In this document: one piece after another, positions 1 through 5,266 of the stretch
How positions within the stretch are numbered: the first letter of the stretch is position 1
Layout of the letters: each line of letters begins with the position of its first letter
NCBI GenBank assembly: GCA_900313465.1
Contig: OMRU01000061.1
Location: 1-5,480, forward strand
Direction of reading: 5' to 3'
Source: an uncultured Clostridia bacterium
Lineage (GTDB): Bacteria; Bacillota_I; Bacilli_A; RFN20; CAG-288
Length of the DNA: 5,480 nucleotides
Position numbers and translations under genes: made by a program
Notes under the pieces: model-generated
Told to the model about the DNA's origin: nothing
Databases searched by the model: none
Seen by the model: the letters and a program-made list of their open reading frames with translations, nothing else

Positions 1-577
1 TCTCATCCGTGACATTCAAGTCTGTATCTACTAAGAAACGGAATCTAGGACGACAGGCAAAAACTTTGATGAAGTGGATGATGGCATATTGAAGAATCAT
101 GGTAAGAATGATAGCTAGTCCTGCTCTAAGTAGATATTCTTTATCTTCACTTTTAATCATGATTAAGGCAAGAATTACTAAGACAAGGTTGATACTTCCG
201 GCAATGATATAGGAATACATAGAAGAAAAACTAAGGCCATATATCACATTAGTTGGTTTGCTATCTTTGATAAAGGAAGCAGCGATATAAGAAGAGATGA
301 CCAATCCAGCAAATAATAGAATCAAGCCAAGAATCTTGATCAACACGAAACGATAACGGATCAAGGACTTAAATAACATCGTTGAACCAAGGACAATCAT
401 CAGACAACCAAAAAAGACACCAAAACCTTCGATGGCTTTTCCAAGGAATGTTCCTTGATGAACGATAAAAGTAGATGCGTCATAGTCAAAAAAGGATCCT
501 AGAAGAATACCAAGTCCTGCAATGAGAAAAACAATCAGGAAATGATAATAAGACATGCTCAAAATTTCTTTTTTCAT
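1..577 (-). CDS. PAP2-family membrane phosphatase, N-terminal part (cut by window edge)
   Basis: The frame is open from ATG at 577 to the window edge, giving 192 codons. The product is very hydrophobic, with about five membrane segments near residues 12-30, 48-68, 76-102, 115-142 and 148-172. Just after the last one is K171-VFACRPRF, which resembles the first active-site motif of type 2 phosphatidic acid phosphatases (KX6RP). Here the final Pro is Phe (R178-F179), a variant I recall from Bacillota PAP2 proteins (K...GR.RFR). Known PAP2 enzymes remove phosphate from lipid phosphates such as undecaprenyl pyrophosphate or phosphatidic acid at the membrane. The SGH and SRxxxxxH motifs that would confirm this lie beyond the edge. 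The start is supported by a purine-rich GGGAAGGA ribosome binding site about 8 nt upstream. The family call rests on one motif plus topology and is fairly likely; the substrate is unknown. Confidence 0.65.
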   Translation of the reverse strand, partial: MKKEILSMSYYHFLIVFLIAGLGILLGSFFDYDASTFIVHQGTFLGKAIEGFGVFFGCLMIVLGSTMLFKSLIRYRFVLIKILGLILLFAGLVISSYIAASFIKDSKPTNVIYGLSFSSMYSYIIAGSINLVLVILALIMIKSEDKEYLLRAGLAIILTMILQYAIIHFIKVFACRPRFRFLVDTDLNVTDE

Positions 578-723
578 AGATAATTCCTTCCCTGAATTTA
601 TTTTAAAACGGAAGCCTATCTTTTCATAGTAAAATATCGGATTAAACAAGGAACAAACTACAGATTTTCGCTCAATTTAGTAAAAATCTTAAATAAAAAT
701 TGAAGTAAACTTGACAAAGCCTC

Positions 724-753
724 AAAAAAGCACTTTCCAAATCTCAAAGTGCT
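724..753 (-). terminator. Terminator-like hairpin, minus orientation, orphan
   Basis: AGCACTTT (729-736) and AAAGTGCT (746-753) form a perfect 8-bp stem with a 9-nt loop. Read on the minus strand, the stem is followed by six T (729-724), as in an intrinsic terminator. No minus-strand gene lies directly upstream: the next one is the HD hydrolase ending at 1352, which has its own terminator. It could stop antisense read-through under the orphan gene, or be left over from a lost gene. On the plus strand no U tract follows, so there it would only be a leader hairpin. Confidence 0.45.
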
Positions 754-762
754 CAAATCTCT

Positions 763-791
763 TTGATTTCCATCTGGCTATGGATTAAACT
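763..791 (+). promoter_or_regulatory. Possible promoter of the 848-1318 gene
   Basis: TTGATT (763-768) and TAAACT (786-791) are separated by 17 nt, matching sigma-A spacing with an imperfect -10. TATAAA (793-798) and TATAAC (801-806) are alternative -10 elements but have no good -35 at the right distance. The gene is convergent with its right neighbour and divergent from its left one, so a promoter must lie in this region; which hexamers are used is uncertain. Confidence 0.3.
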
Positions 792-847
792 ATATAAATG
801 TATAACTACTCTCCCTTCAATACTTACGATTCAAGGAGAAAACACGT

Positions 848-1318
848 ATGGCAAAATTAGCAAAAAGAAATAGAGAACCCCTCAAGAAGATTGATTACAC
901 CAAGGAGTTAACAAAGACAATCTACTTGGATGAAATGTCTTTTGGTCAAGTCCATCCCATGACTTTGAAAAAAGCGGATGTCAGCAACGTTGATGAATAT
1001 GTTTATTGTGGTAAGCTCCACAAAGGTGAAATCAAATTCTTAGCTGGCGATAAGTTAGGTTATCAGCTTCCTGAAATGGTCGGCTTCAACCACGGTTATA
1101 CCTTAGAAGGTATCGCTCCTTCCATCTTCGAAGTTCAGGATGCCTTGGATGTCTATTCTTCTGTTGAAAAGAGAACCTTCAACTACACCAAGAAGGATTC
1201 CAAACTCATCTTCAAGGGCGACAAGAAGAAAGATTATGCGATCTATGTTCGCTTCTATGATAACTGTGTCAACAATGTCAACAACCGTTGGGCTGTTATC
1301 TTCGCCGAAGAAAAATAA
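848..1318 (+). CDS. Unrecognised 156-residue basic protein
   Basis: I do not recognise a family. ATG at 848 is preceded by a clear AAGGAG (833-838) at 9-nt spacing, and the stop is TAA, followed by a hairpin terminator. The product has no signal peptide or membrane segment, so it is probably cytoplasmic. The N-terminus is strongly basic (MAKLAKRNREPLKK), the rest is a mix of charged and beta-prone stretches, and there are two cysteines (C54 and C140) without a metal-site pattern. The C-terminal third is rich in Lys, Tyr and Asn, including K126-K128 and NNVNNR near 142-147. Synonymous codons favour AAG, AAC, ATC, TTC and ACC, especially in the second half, which in AT-rich Bacillota usually marks well-expressed genes. 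It is transcribed alone. The basic N-terminus would allow nucleic-acid or ribosome binding, but that is a guess. That it is a real gene is likely; its function is unknown. Confidence 0.75.
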   Translation: MAKLAKRNREPLKKIDYTKELTKTIYLDEMSFGQVHPMTLKKADVSNVDEYVYCGKLHKGEIKFLAGDKLGYQLPEMVGFNHGYTLEGIAPSIFEVQDALDVYSSVEKRTFNYTKKDSKLIFKGDKKKDYAIYVRFYDNCVNNVNNRWAVIFAEEK

Positions 1319-1326
1319 AATAAATC

Positions 1327-1352
1327 ATTCCCTCTGAAAAGAGGGAATTTTT
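1327..1352. terminator. Bidirectional intrinsic terminator between convergent genes
   Basis: ATTCCCTC (1327-1334) pairs perfectly with GAGGGAAT (1341-1348) around a TGAAAA loop, followed on the plus strand by a T run (1348-1352). On the minus strand the same stem begins right after the HD hydrolase stop codon and is followed by T-rich GATTTATTTTATTTTTC. It therefore serves the orphan gene on one strand and the regulator-HD operon on the other. The T run touches the HD stop codon (1354-1352). Confidence 0.85.
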
Positions 1353-2350
1353 CATGCTCTGACGAGGTAATAATCAAAACTTTCTTCTAAGAAAGAGGAA
1401 ATCTCTTTATGTACTTCTTCATCAAGAAGAGAGATTCTACCTTGGTTTAATACCAAAGGATCGATAAATCTCTTTTTCGATGAAATCTTAAAAGAGAGAG
1501 CAGAAGAAGGTTTATCTTCTCTGGTAATCTTATCTAAGGAAGTAAAGTCAAACCAAGAAGATTTGCTTTTACTATTGGCTAACAATTTGTTGATGACTTC
1601 TTTTTCCGTGGTGTATAAGTCTTCTTCCTTGATGACACCATTGCTGATTTCTTTTTTTAACATCCTGGCAAGATATTCCATACCATATCGATCTTCATCC
1701 GTGACATAGACATGAGAATTCTTCAAAGTGAGAAGACTGAATTTCTTGGCTAACTTGATATGCTTAAAGGCTAGTTCTTCAATGCCTTCTTCGTTAAAGG
1801 TGATAGTTAAATCATCATATAACTCTTTGATTTCTTCTAAAGAAGCAAAATGATAATTGTAGAAGTTATGTAAGGTATATTCTAAGCGGTCAGCAGAAAG
1901 TCTAGGAGAATCATTATCGGCAATTGGATAAAGATGATAATTGTCGACATCCTTAGTCGTAAGCGAAAGTTTCACTAGTTCATCCTGGATGATTTGATCT
2001 CTTTGGATAAATAAGGAAGTCTTTTCCTCGGTTGCTTCTTGTTTATCATGATCGCCTTTTAAAAAGTCGATGACATGCGCAAAACTTGGCGTGGCAATAT
2101 CATGAAATAAACCAGATAGTGTCATTTTTATATTTTTTGTGAAGTGATAGACGATTAAAGCCACGCCAAGAGAATGCTCATAGCGTGAATACTTTTTAAA
2201 ATCCTTATAAAAAGGAAAAGAGGTATACTCCATACCACAGTGCATACCTACTTGATCGATTCTTTCTAATTCCTTACTCTTTAAAAAAGGAAGAAGAAAA
2301 GAAGGAATATCCTTATGATAAATCTTTAAGACAGAAGATAACTCATTCAT
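1352..2350 (-). CDS. HD-domain metal-dependent phosphohydrolase
   Basis: The product is 332 residues and cytoplasmic. It carries the HD-superfamily metal site in order: H59 in SRYEHSLG, H83-D84 in LFHDIATPSFAH, and D154 in LSADRLEY. These follow the pattern of the SAMHD1/dGTPase-like COG1078 group (HSLGV, HDIG..PFSH, ADRLDY), whose members hydrolyse phosphate esters, often dNTPs. The substrate here is not determined. The start is taken as ATG at 2350, overlapping the regulator stop (ATGAATGA) by 8 nt, which suggests translational coupling; the local ribosome binding site is weak (AAGAAA). The frame stays open upstream to 2563, but that part lies inside the regulator gene and reads as low-complexity basic sequence unlike an HD protein. 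An in-frame ATG at 2383 has no ribosome binding site. The gene is second in the regulator operon, so it may follow zinc-dependent control. Assignment to the superfamily is firm. Confidence 0.85.
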   Translation of the reverse strand: MNELSSVLKIYHKDIPSFLLPFLKSKELERIDQVGMHCGMEYTSFPFYKDFKKYSRYEHSLGVALIVYHFTKNIKMTLSGLFHDIATPSFAHVIDFLKGDHDKQEATEEKTSLFIQRDQIIQDELVKLSLTTKDVDNYHLYPIADNDSPRLSADRLEYTLHNFYNYHFASLEEIKELYDDLTITFNEEGIEELAFKHIKLAKKFSLLTLKNSHVYVTDEDRYGMEYLARMLKKEISNGVIKEEDLYTTEKEVINKLLANSKSKSSWFDFTSLDKITREDKPSSALSFKISSKKRFIDPLVLNQGRISLLDEEVHKEISSFLEESFDYYLVRA

Positions 2351-2765
2351 GTTTCTTATGTTGACAATCTGGACATAGGCCATAGATTTCAATGTTGTGA
2401 TCTTCGATATGGAAGCCCGTCTTCTTTTCGATTTCCTCGTTGACCTCATGATAGGGGCAACCATCGATATGGACTCTTTTGTTACACTCGACACAGACAA
2501 GAATATGATGATCATTCTCAGGAAGAATAGAATAGATATTCTTCTTTTCATCATTGACTTCACGTCTGACTAGTTTTACTTCAGCAAACGTGTTCAGGGT
2601 GCGATAGACGGTGGATAAGTCAATCGGTTTAGGACAAAGACGATAAGAATCAAGATGGATCTCTTCCGCAGTGACAGGATAGTCGTATTTTTCTAACAAT
2701 TGGTAAATCAAGATGCGGTTAGGAGTCTTCTTTAAACCGGAGCGTTCAAATGCGTTTTCTTTCAT
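2343..2765 (-). CDS. zur: Fur-family metal-responsive repressor, probably zinc regulator Zur
   Basis: The 140-residue product matches Fur-family length and layout. It has an N-terminal winged helix with recognition-helix signature DLSTVYRTL (49-57), then a dimerisation domain with DHHILVC (85-91), CVEC (C91, C94) and GLCPDC (C131, C134). The two CxxC pairs form the family's structural zinc site. H86/H87, H99, C103, H106, H119 and H123 are available for the sensing site. A cysteine in a sensing site is seen in zinc-sensing members, so C103 fits Zur, but this is inference. The strongest evidence for zinc is the divergent zinc importer and the shared palindromic operator. A TAA two codons upstream of ATG 2765 rules out a longer form; the ribosome binding site is poor, suggesting low expression. 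Fur or PerR are alternatives by sequence. Family is certain; zinc specificity rests on context. Confidence 0.88.
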   Translation of the reverse strand: MKENAFERSGLKKTPNRILIYQLLEKYDYPVTAEEIHLDSYRLCPKPIDLSTVYRTLNTFAEVKLVRREVNDEKKNIYSILPENDHHILVCVECNKRVHIDGCPYHEVNEEIEKKTGFHIEDHNIEIYGLCPDCQHKKHE

Positions 2766-2790
2766 ATGTTACTATTTTCTATCTTTTCAC

Positions 2791-2819
2791 TTGAAAAATC
2801 AACAAGAGGCTAGTATAGT
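2791..2819 (+). promoter_or_regulatory. Sigma-A promoter of the zinc importer operon
   Basis: TTGAAA (2791-2796) and TATAGT (2814-2819) are separated by exactly 17 nt, each matching the consensus at five of six positions. Transcription would start near 2826, at the left edge of the palindromic operator, so a bound repressor would block polymerase at the start site. Confidence 0.75.
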
Positions 2820-2841
2820 TTCAAATGCAAATCATTTGCAA
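2812..2841 (-). promoter_or_regulatory. Probable promoter of the regulator-HD operon
   Basis: On the minus strand, TTGCAA (2841-2836) lies 18 nt from TATACT (2817-2812), predicting a start near 2805 and a leader of about 40 nt. The -35 falls within the palindromes, so the regulator would probably repress its own gene. Its -10 overlaps the importer -10 on the other strand, so polymerase could occupy only one at a time. Confidence 0.55.
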
Positions 2842-2846
2842 ATGAT
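2822..2846. promoter_or_regulatory. Fur-family (Zur-type) operator, two overlapping palindromes
   Basis: TGCAAAT-C-ATTTGCA (2826-2840) is a perfect 7-1-7 inverted repeat, the geometry of Fur, Zur and PerR boxes in Gram-positive bacteria. ATCATTTGCAAATGAT (2831-2846) is a perfect 16-bp palindrome sharing the right half of the first. CAAATG also occurs at 2822-2827 and 2839-2844, with its inverse CATTTG at 2833-2838. The halves differ from the B. subtilis Zur (TCGTAAT) and PerR (TTATAAT) heptamers as I know them. The position at the importer start site and over the regulator -35 supports repression of both. Binding by the neighbouring regulator is inferred. Confidence 0.8.
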
Positions 2847-2864
2847 GCAACGAAAGGATACATA

Positions 2865-3728
2865 ATGAAAAAGAGTTCATTGTTAATTACTTTATTGACG
2901 TTACTCCCTTTAGCTGGTTGTGGTCAAAATGATAACAGCAAGACCATCTACACCTCCTTCTATCCCGTCTATGACTTCACCAAGAGAATTGTCGGCGACA
3001 AATTTGAAGTCAAGAATCTCACCCCTGTGGGAACCGAACCTCATGACTATGAGCCAAAAGCCAGTGAAGTCGCAGGTATGACTTCCTCCAAGGCTTTATT
3101 TTTAAACGGCTTAGGCTTGGAACACTGGAAAGATGAATTGCCAAGTGACTTAACCAAGAAATCCTACGTCATCACCAAGGATATTGAAACCTTATCCATC
3201 GATAATGTCACTGACCCTCATGTCTGGCTTTCTCCAAAGAATGCCATTAAGGAAATGAGCAACATTCTTGCCACGTTAAAAGAAATAGATGTTGATAATT
3301 ACAAGTATTACGAGGATAATTACAATAAGGCTGTTGAAGACTTCAATGCCCTTGATGCAGAGTTTAAGACAACCATTGATGGCTTAAGCAATAAATATCT
3401 CGTCGTCTCTCATGCCGCCTTTGGATATTTATGTCATGAATATGGATTAACCCAGATTTATGTCCGCGGCTTAACTCCCGATGATGAACCAACCTCCAAA
3501 GAGTTGGAAGAAATCATCAACCAGGTCAACACCTATAACGTCAACACCATCTTCTATGAAGAATTAGTTTCTCCAGAAATCTCCAAGAAGATTGCTGATG
3601 AGACAGGTGTCAAAACGGAGACCTTGAATCCGTTAGAAGGTTTGGAACAAGAAGATCTCGATGCTGGTGAAGATTACTTAAGCATCATGAGAGATAACTT
3701 AGCCAAGATTAAGGAAGCAAACAAGTAA
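2865..3728 (+). CDS. znuA: Zinc-binding lipoprotein of ABC importer (AdcA/ZnuA type)
   Basis: This is the extracytoplasmic substrate-binding protein of a cluster A-I metal ABC importer, which captures Zn2+ and hands it to the permease. It is 287 residues with a lipoprotein signal: a basic KK, a hydrophobic run, then lipobox LAGC with lipidated C19. Metal ligands can be placed at H60 (EPHDYEP), H119 (DPHVWLSP), H183 (SHAAFGYL) and E258 in NPLEGL. The fourth ligand as Glu in an NPLE context resembles zinc-specific AdcA rather than manganese-binding PsaA/MntC, which use Asp. There is no His-rich loop before H119 and no C-terminal ZinT-like domain, so it is a minimal form. ATG 2865 follows AAAGG at 7 nt. 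It is first in a three-gene operon, and the ATPase gene starts 2 nt after its stop. Family is firm; zinc preference is well supported by ligand type and the adjacent regulator. Confidence 0.92.
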   Translation: MKKSSLLITLLTLLPLAGCGQNDNSKTIYTSFYPVYDFTKRIVGDKFEVKNLTPVGTEPHDYEPKASEVAGMTSSKALFLNGLGLEHWKDELPSDLTKKSYVITKDIETLSIDNVTDPHVWLSPKNAIKEMSNILATLKEIDVDNYKYYEDNYNKAVEDFNALDAEFKTTIDGLSNKYLVVSHAAFGYLCHEYGLTQIYVRGLTPDDEPTSKELEEIINQVNTYNVNTIFYEELVSPEISKKIADETGVKTETLNPLEGLEQEDLDAGEDYLSIMRDNLAKIKEANK

Positions 3729-3730
3729 AC

Positions 3731-4390
3731 ATGATTCAATTTGAGCACGTGTCTTTTTCCTATCCTGATACCCCCGTCTTAAAAGACGTGTGCTTTCATT
3801 TGGAAGAAGGACAGTTTGTCGGCATTCTTGGTCCCAATGGCGGTGGTAAATCCACCTTCTTACGTCTTGCTTTGGGACTATTAAAGCCAAGTTCTGGTAC
3901 CATTAAAAGAACCTCTAAAAAGATATCCTATATCGCTCAGACCACCGCCATAAGCGATACCTCCTTCCCGGCGACAGTCGAGGAAGTCATCGCTTTGGGT
4001 TTAGTCGATAGCAAAATCCGTTTTGATTTTGCTCAAAAGAAGAAGAGAGTGAAGGAAATCATGGAAGAATTCCAGTTGACGAAATATCGTAAAAGACTAG
4101 TCAACGAATTATCAGGTGGTCAATTACAGCGAGTCAAGATTGCCAAAGCCTTGATTAGCCAACCCGCCTTGTTAGTTCTTGATGAACCGGATGCTGGTAT
4201 GGATGAACACGCTCATGAAAACCTTGTTCAGGTGATCAATCAGCTTCACAAGAAGAAAACAACCATTCTCTTTGTCTCTCATCATCCTCATGATCTAGAA
4301 GATGCTGATGCCATCTATTTCATCGAACAGGGGCAGATTTTGACCTATGAAGCAGAATTAGAAAGGGGACATAGCCATGTTGACCTTTAA
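3731..4390 (+). CDS. znuC: Zinc ABC importer ATP-binding protein
   Basis: This cytoplasmic ATPase subunit drives zinc import and works as a dimer beneath the permease. The 219-residue product has every ABC motif: Walker A GPNGGGKST (34-42, K40), Q-loop Q70, signature LSGGQ (127-131), Walker B LLVLDEP (147-153, catalytic E152) and the H-loop His in VSHH (H184). It is slightly shorter than typical ZnuC/AdcC proteins, with a brief C-terminal tail ending GHSHVDL. Its ribosome binding site, AAGGAAG (3711-3717), lies within the end of the binding-protein gene, with 13-nt spacing. Its last 14 nt overlap the permease start, indicating tight translational coupling. Zinc rather than manganese is inferred from the neighbours, since the ATPase sequence does not itself show metal specificity. 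Confidence 0.92.
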   Translation: MIQFEHVSFSYPDTPVLKDVCFHLEEGQFVGILGPNGGGKSTFLRLALGLLKPSSGTIKRTSKKISYIAQTTAISDTSFPATVEEVIALGLVDSKIRFDFAQKKKRVKEIMEEFQLTKYRKRLVNELSGGQLQRVKIAKALISQPALLVLDEPDAGMDEHAHENLVQVINQLHKKKTTILFVSHHPHDLEDADAIYFIEQGQILTYEAELERGHSHVDL

Positions 4391-5216
4391 ATTCATGCGC
4401 ATCGCCTTTGTGGTCGCCATCTTATTAGGTATTGCCATTCCTCTTGTCGGCTCAAGTGCCGTTTACAAGAGATTATCCTCTAGTGGTGATGCCTTAGCCC
4501 ATTCCTCCTTAGCTGGTGTAGCCATCGGTCTTGCAGCCGGATTAAATCCCTTGTTGATTTCTATTCTCACCTGTATCGTTTCCTTCTTTGTCATTGAATT
4601 GCTGAGAAAAAAGTTTAACAAGTACTCCGAAGTTGGTGTTGCGGTTGTCCTCTCTGCCGCCATTGGTATTGCCGGTATTCTATCTAGTTATACCAGCGCA
4701 AGCAATTTCGACTCCTATCTCTTTGGTTCGATTCTTCTGATATCGGATCTGGAATTATATATCACCATTATCTTAACGGTGGTGATCGTCTTATTCTCCC
4801 TTGTTTTCTATCCTCAGATCTTTGCTACCTTATATTCGGTGAATGAAAGCAAAGTCTCCGGAATCAAAGTAAACCTCCTTACTTTCATTCAGGATCTGCT
4901 TCTTTCCATTACCATCGCCATTGGGGCTAAGATTGTCGGCTCTTTAGTCGTCTCTTCCCTTGTGGTCCTTCCTACTGCCATTGCCCTGCAGTTGAAAAAA
5001 GGCTATAAGTTTACCCTTATTGCCTCGGTTATCTTCTCTGTTGTGGCCATGATTGGTGGTTTGACGATTGCTTATTATGCCAATTTAAAACCAGGTGCGA
5101 CCATTGTCACTTTATCTGTTGGTCTCTTGTTATTGATGATTGTCTATCATGGAATTCAGATGATAATAGACAAGCGCAAATTAAACAAAGAAGAATCACA
5201 AAAATCACAAGAATAG
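4377..5216 (+). CDS. znuB: Zinc ABC importer permease
   Basis: This is the integral-membrane channel of the importer, of the ABC-3 permease family (ZnuB/AdcB/MntB-like). It has 279 residues and about seven to eight hydrophobic segments. Family landmarks are SSGDALAHSSLAGVAIG (34-50), FDSYLFGSILLIS (111-123), SKVSGI (158-163) and KIVGSLVVSSLVVLPTA (185-201). The C-terminus is a short charged cytoplasmic tail rich in Lys, Glu and Gln (about 266-279). ATG 4377 lies inside the ATPase gene (14-nt overlap) and is chosen because AAAGGGG (4362-4368) sits 8 nt upstream; the next in-frame ATG, codon 7, lacks this spacing. It is last in the operon, and its TAG stop lies within the 5' arm of the terminator stem. 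Family assignment is firm; metal identity comes from context. Confidence 0.92.
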   Translation: MLTFKFMRIAFVVAILLGIAIPLVGSSAVYKRLSSSGDALAHSSLAGVAIGLAAGLNPLLISILTCIVSFFVIELLRKKFNKYSEVGVAVVLSAAIGIAGILSSYTSASNFDSYLFGSILLISDLELYITIILTVVIVLFSLVFYPQIFATLYSVNESKVSGIKVNLLTFIQDLLLSITIAIGAKIVGSLVVSSLVVLPTAIALQLKKGYKFTLIASVIFSVVAMIGGLTIAYYANLKPGATIVTLSVGLLLLMIVYHGIQMIIDKRKLNKEESQKSQE

Positions 5217-5236
5217 ACGCGCTTGCGTCTATTTTT
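5212..5236 (+). terminator. Intrinsic terminator of the zinc importer operon
   Basis: AATAGACGC (5212-5220) pairs perfectly with GCGTCTATT (5225-5233) around a GCTT loop and is followed by T residues (5232-5236). The 9-bp GC-containing stem makes it strong. The permease stop TAG (5214-5216) lies inside the first arm, so a terminating ribosome could compete with stem formation. Confidence 0.88.
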
Positions 5237-5240
5237 GCTT

Positions 5241-5246
5241 TATAAT
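5241..5246 (+). promoter_or_regulatory. Possible -10 element for the 5267 gene
   Basis: A consensus TATAAT follows the importer terminator and would start transcription near 5252, leaving a leader of only about 15 nt before ATG 5267. No good -35 is visible: the spot 17 nt upstream (5218-5223, CGCGCT) falls in the terminator hairpin. The call rests on the perfect -10 and on the terminator closing the previous operon. Confidence 0.45.
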
Positions 5247-5266
5247 AATGCATCGAGGAATCTAAC

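Larger units (their letters stand above)
578..847. other. Intergenic region between divergent genes
   Basis: This 270-bp AT-rich stretch separates the minus-strand PAP2 gene from the plus-strand orphan gene. It holds the PAP2 ribosome binding site (about 584-592), a hairpin followed by a U tract when read on the minus strand (724-753), a weak plus-strand promoter candidate (763-791) and an AAGGAG ribosome binding site (833-838). On the minus strand, TACTAT (631-626) could be a -10 for the PAP2 gene, but its best -35 (TTGTTC, 656-651) is 19 nt away, so that promoter is only suggested. Interlocked AT-rich inverted repeats lie at 662-703. I see no RNA gene or convincing small coding region. Confidence 0.6.
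2766..2864. promoter_or_regulatory. Divergent control region of regulator and zinc importer
   Basis: This 99-bp region carries two oppositely directed promoters whose -10 elements overlap around the near-palindrome at 2812-2819, with a cluster of palindromes at 2822-2846 on the importer side. The importer ribosome binding site is AAAGG (2853-2857), 7 nt before ATG 2865. Its compactness implies that one regulator and one operator handle both directions. Confidence 0.75.

Noticed and set aside
711..716. A consensus -35 hexamer TTGACA on the plus strand.
   Set aside because: The sequence 16-18 nt downstream (around TTTCCA) does not resemble a -10, so it is not a complete promoter.
798..860. A 20-residue leader-peptide-like ORF overlapping the start of the orphan gene.
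   Set aside because: It has no ribosome binding site, runs out of frame into the gene start, shows no run of regulatory codons, and no attenuator follows it.
1140..1337. A 65-codon open frame on the plus strand inside the orphan gene.
   Set aside because: It overlaps the orphan gene in another frame, has no ribosome binding site, and its composition is rich in Arg, Ser and Thr as expected of an out-of-frame reading.
2351..2563. A longer N-terminus for the HD hydrolase, since its frame is open upstream to an ATG at 2563.
   Set aside because: This stretch lies wholly inside the Fur-family gene, and its translation is a low-complexity basic/hydrophobic mix with no HD-family resemblance. ATG 2350 at the regulator stop is the sensible start.
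3699..3890. A 63-codon minus-strand open frame across the lipoprotein/ATPase junction.
   Set aside because: It is antisense to the Walker A region of a clear ABC ATPase and has no start signals or recognisable product.
4463..4663. A 66-codon minus-strand open frame within the permease gene.
   Set aside because: It is antisense to conserved permease motifs, so it is a shadow of the coding strand.
2865..5216. A manganese or iron importer (PsaA/MntABC type) instead of a zinc importer.
   Set aside because: The fourth ligand is Glu in an AdcA-like NPLE context, and the divergent Fur-family gene fits Zur. Manganese loci in Bacillota are more often linked to a DtxR/MntR-type regulator. The alternative is not fully excluded.
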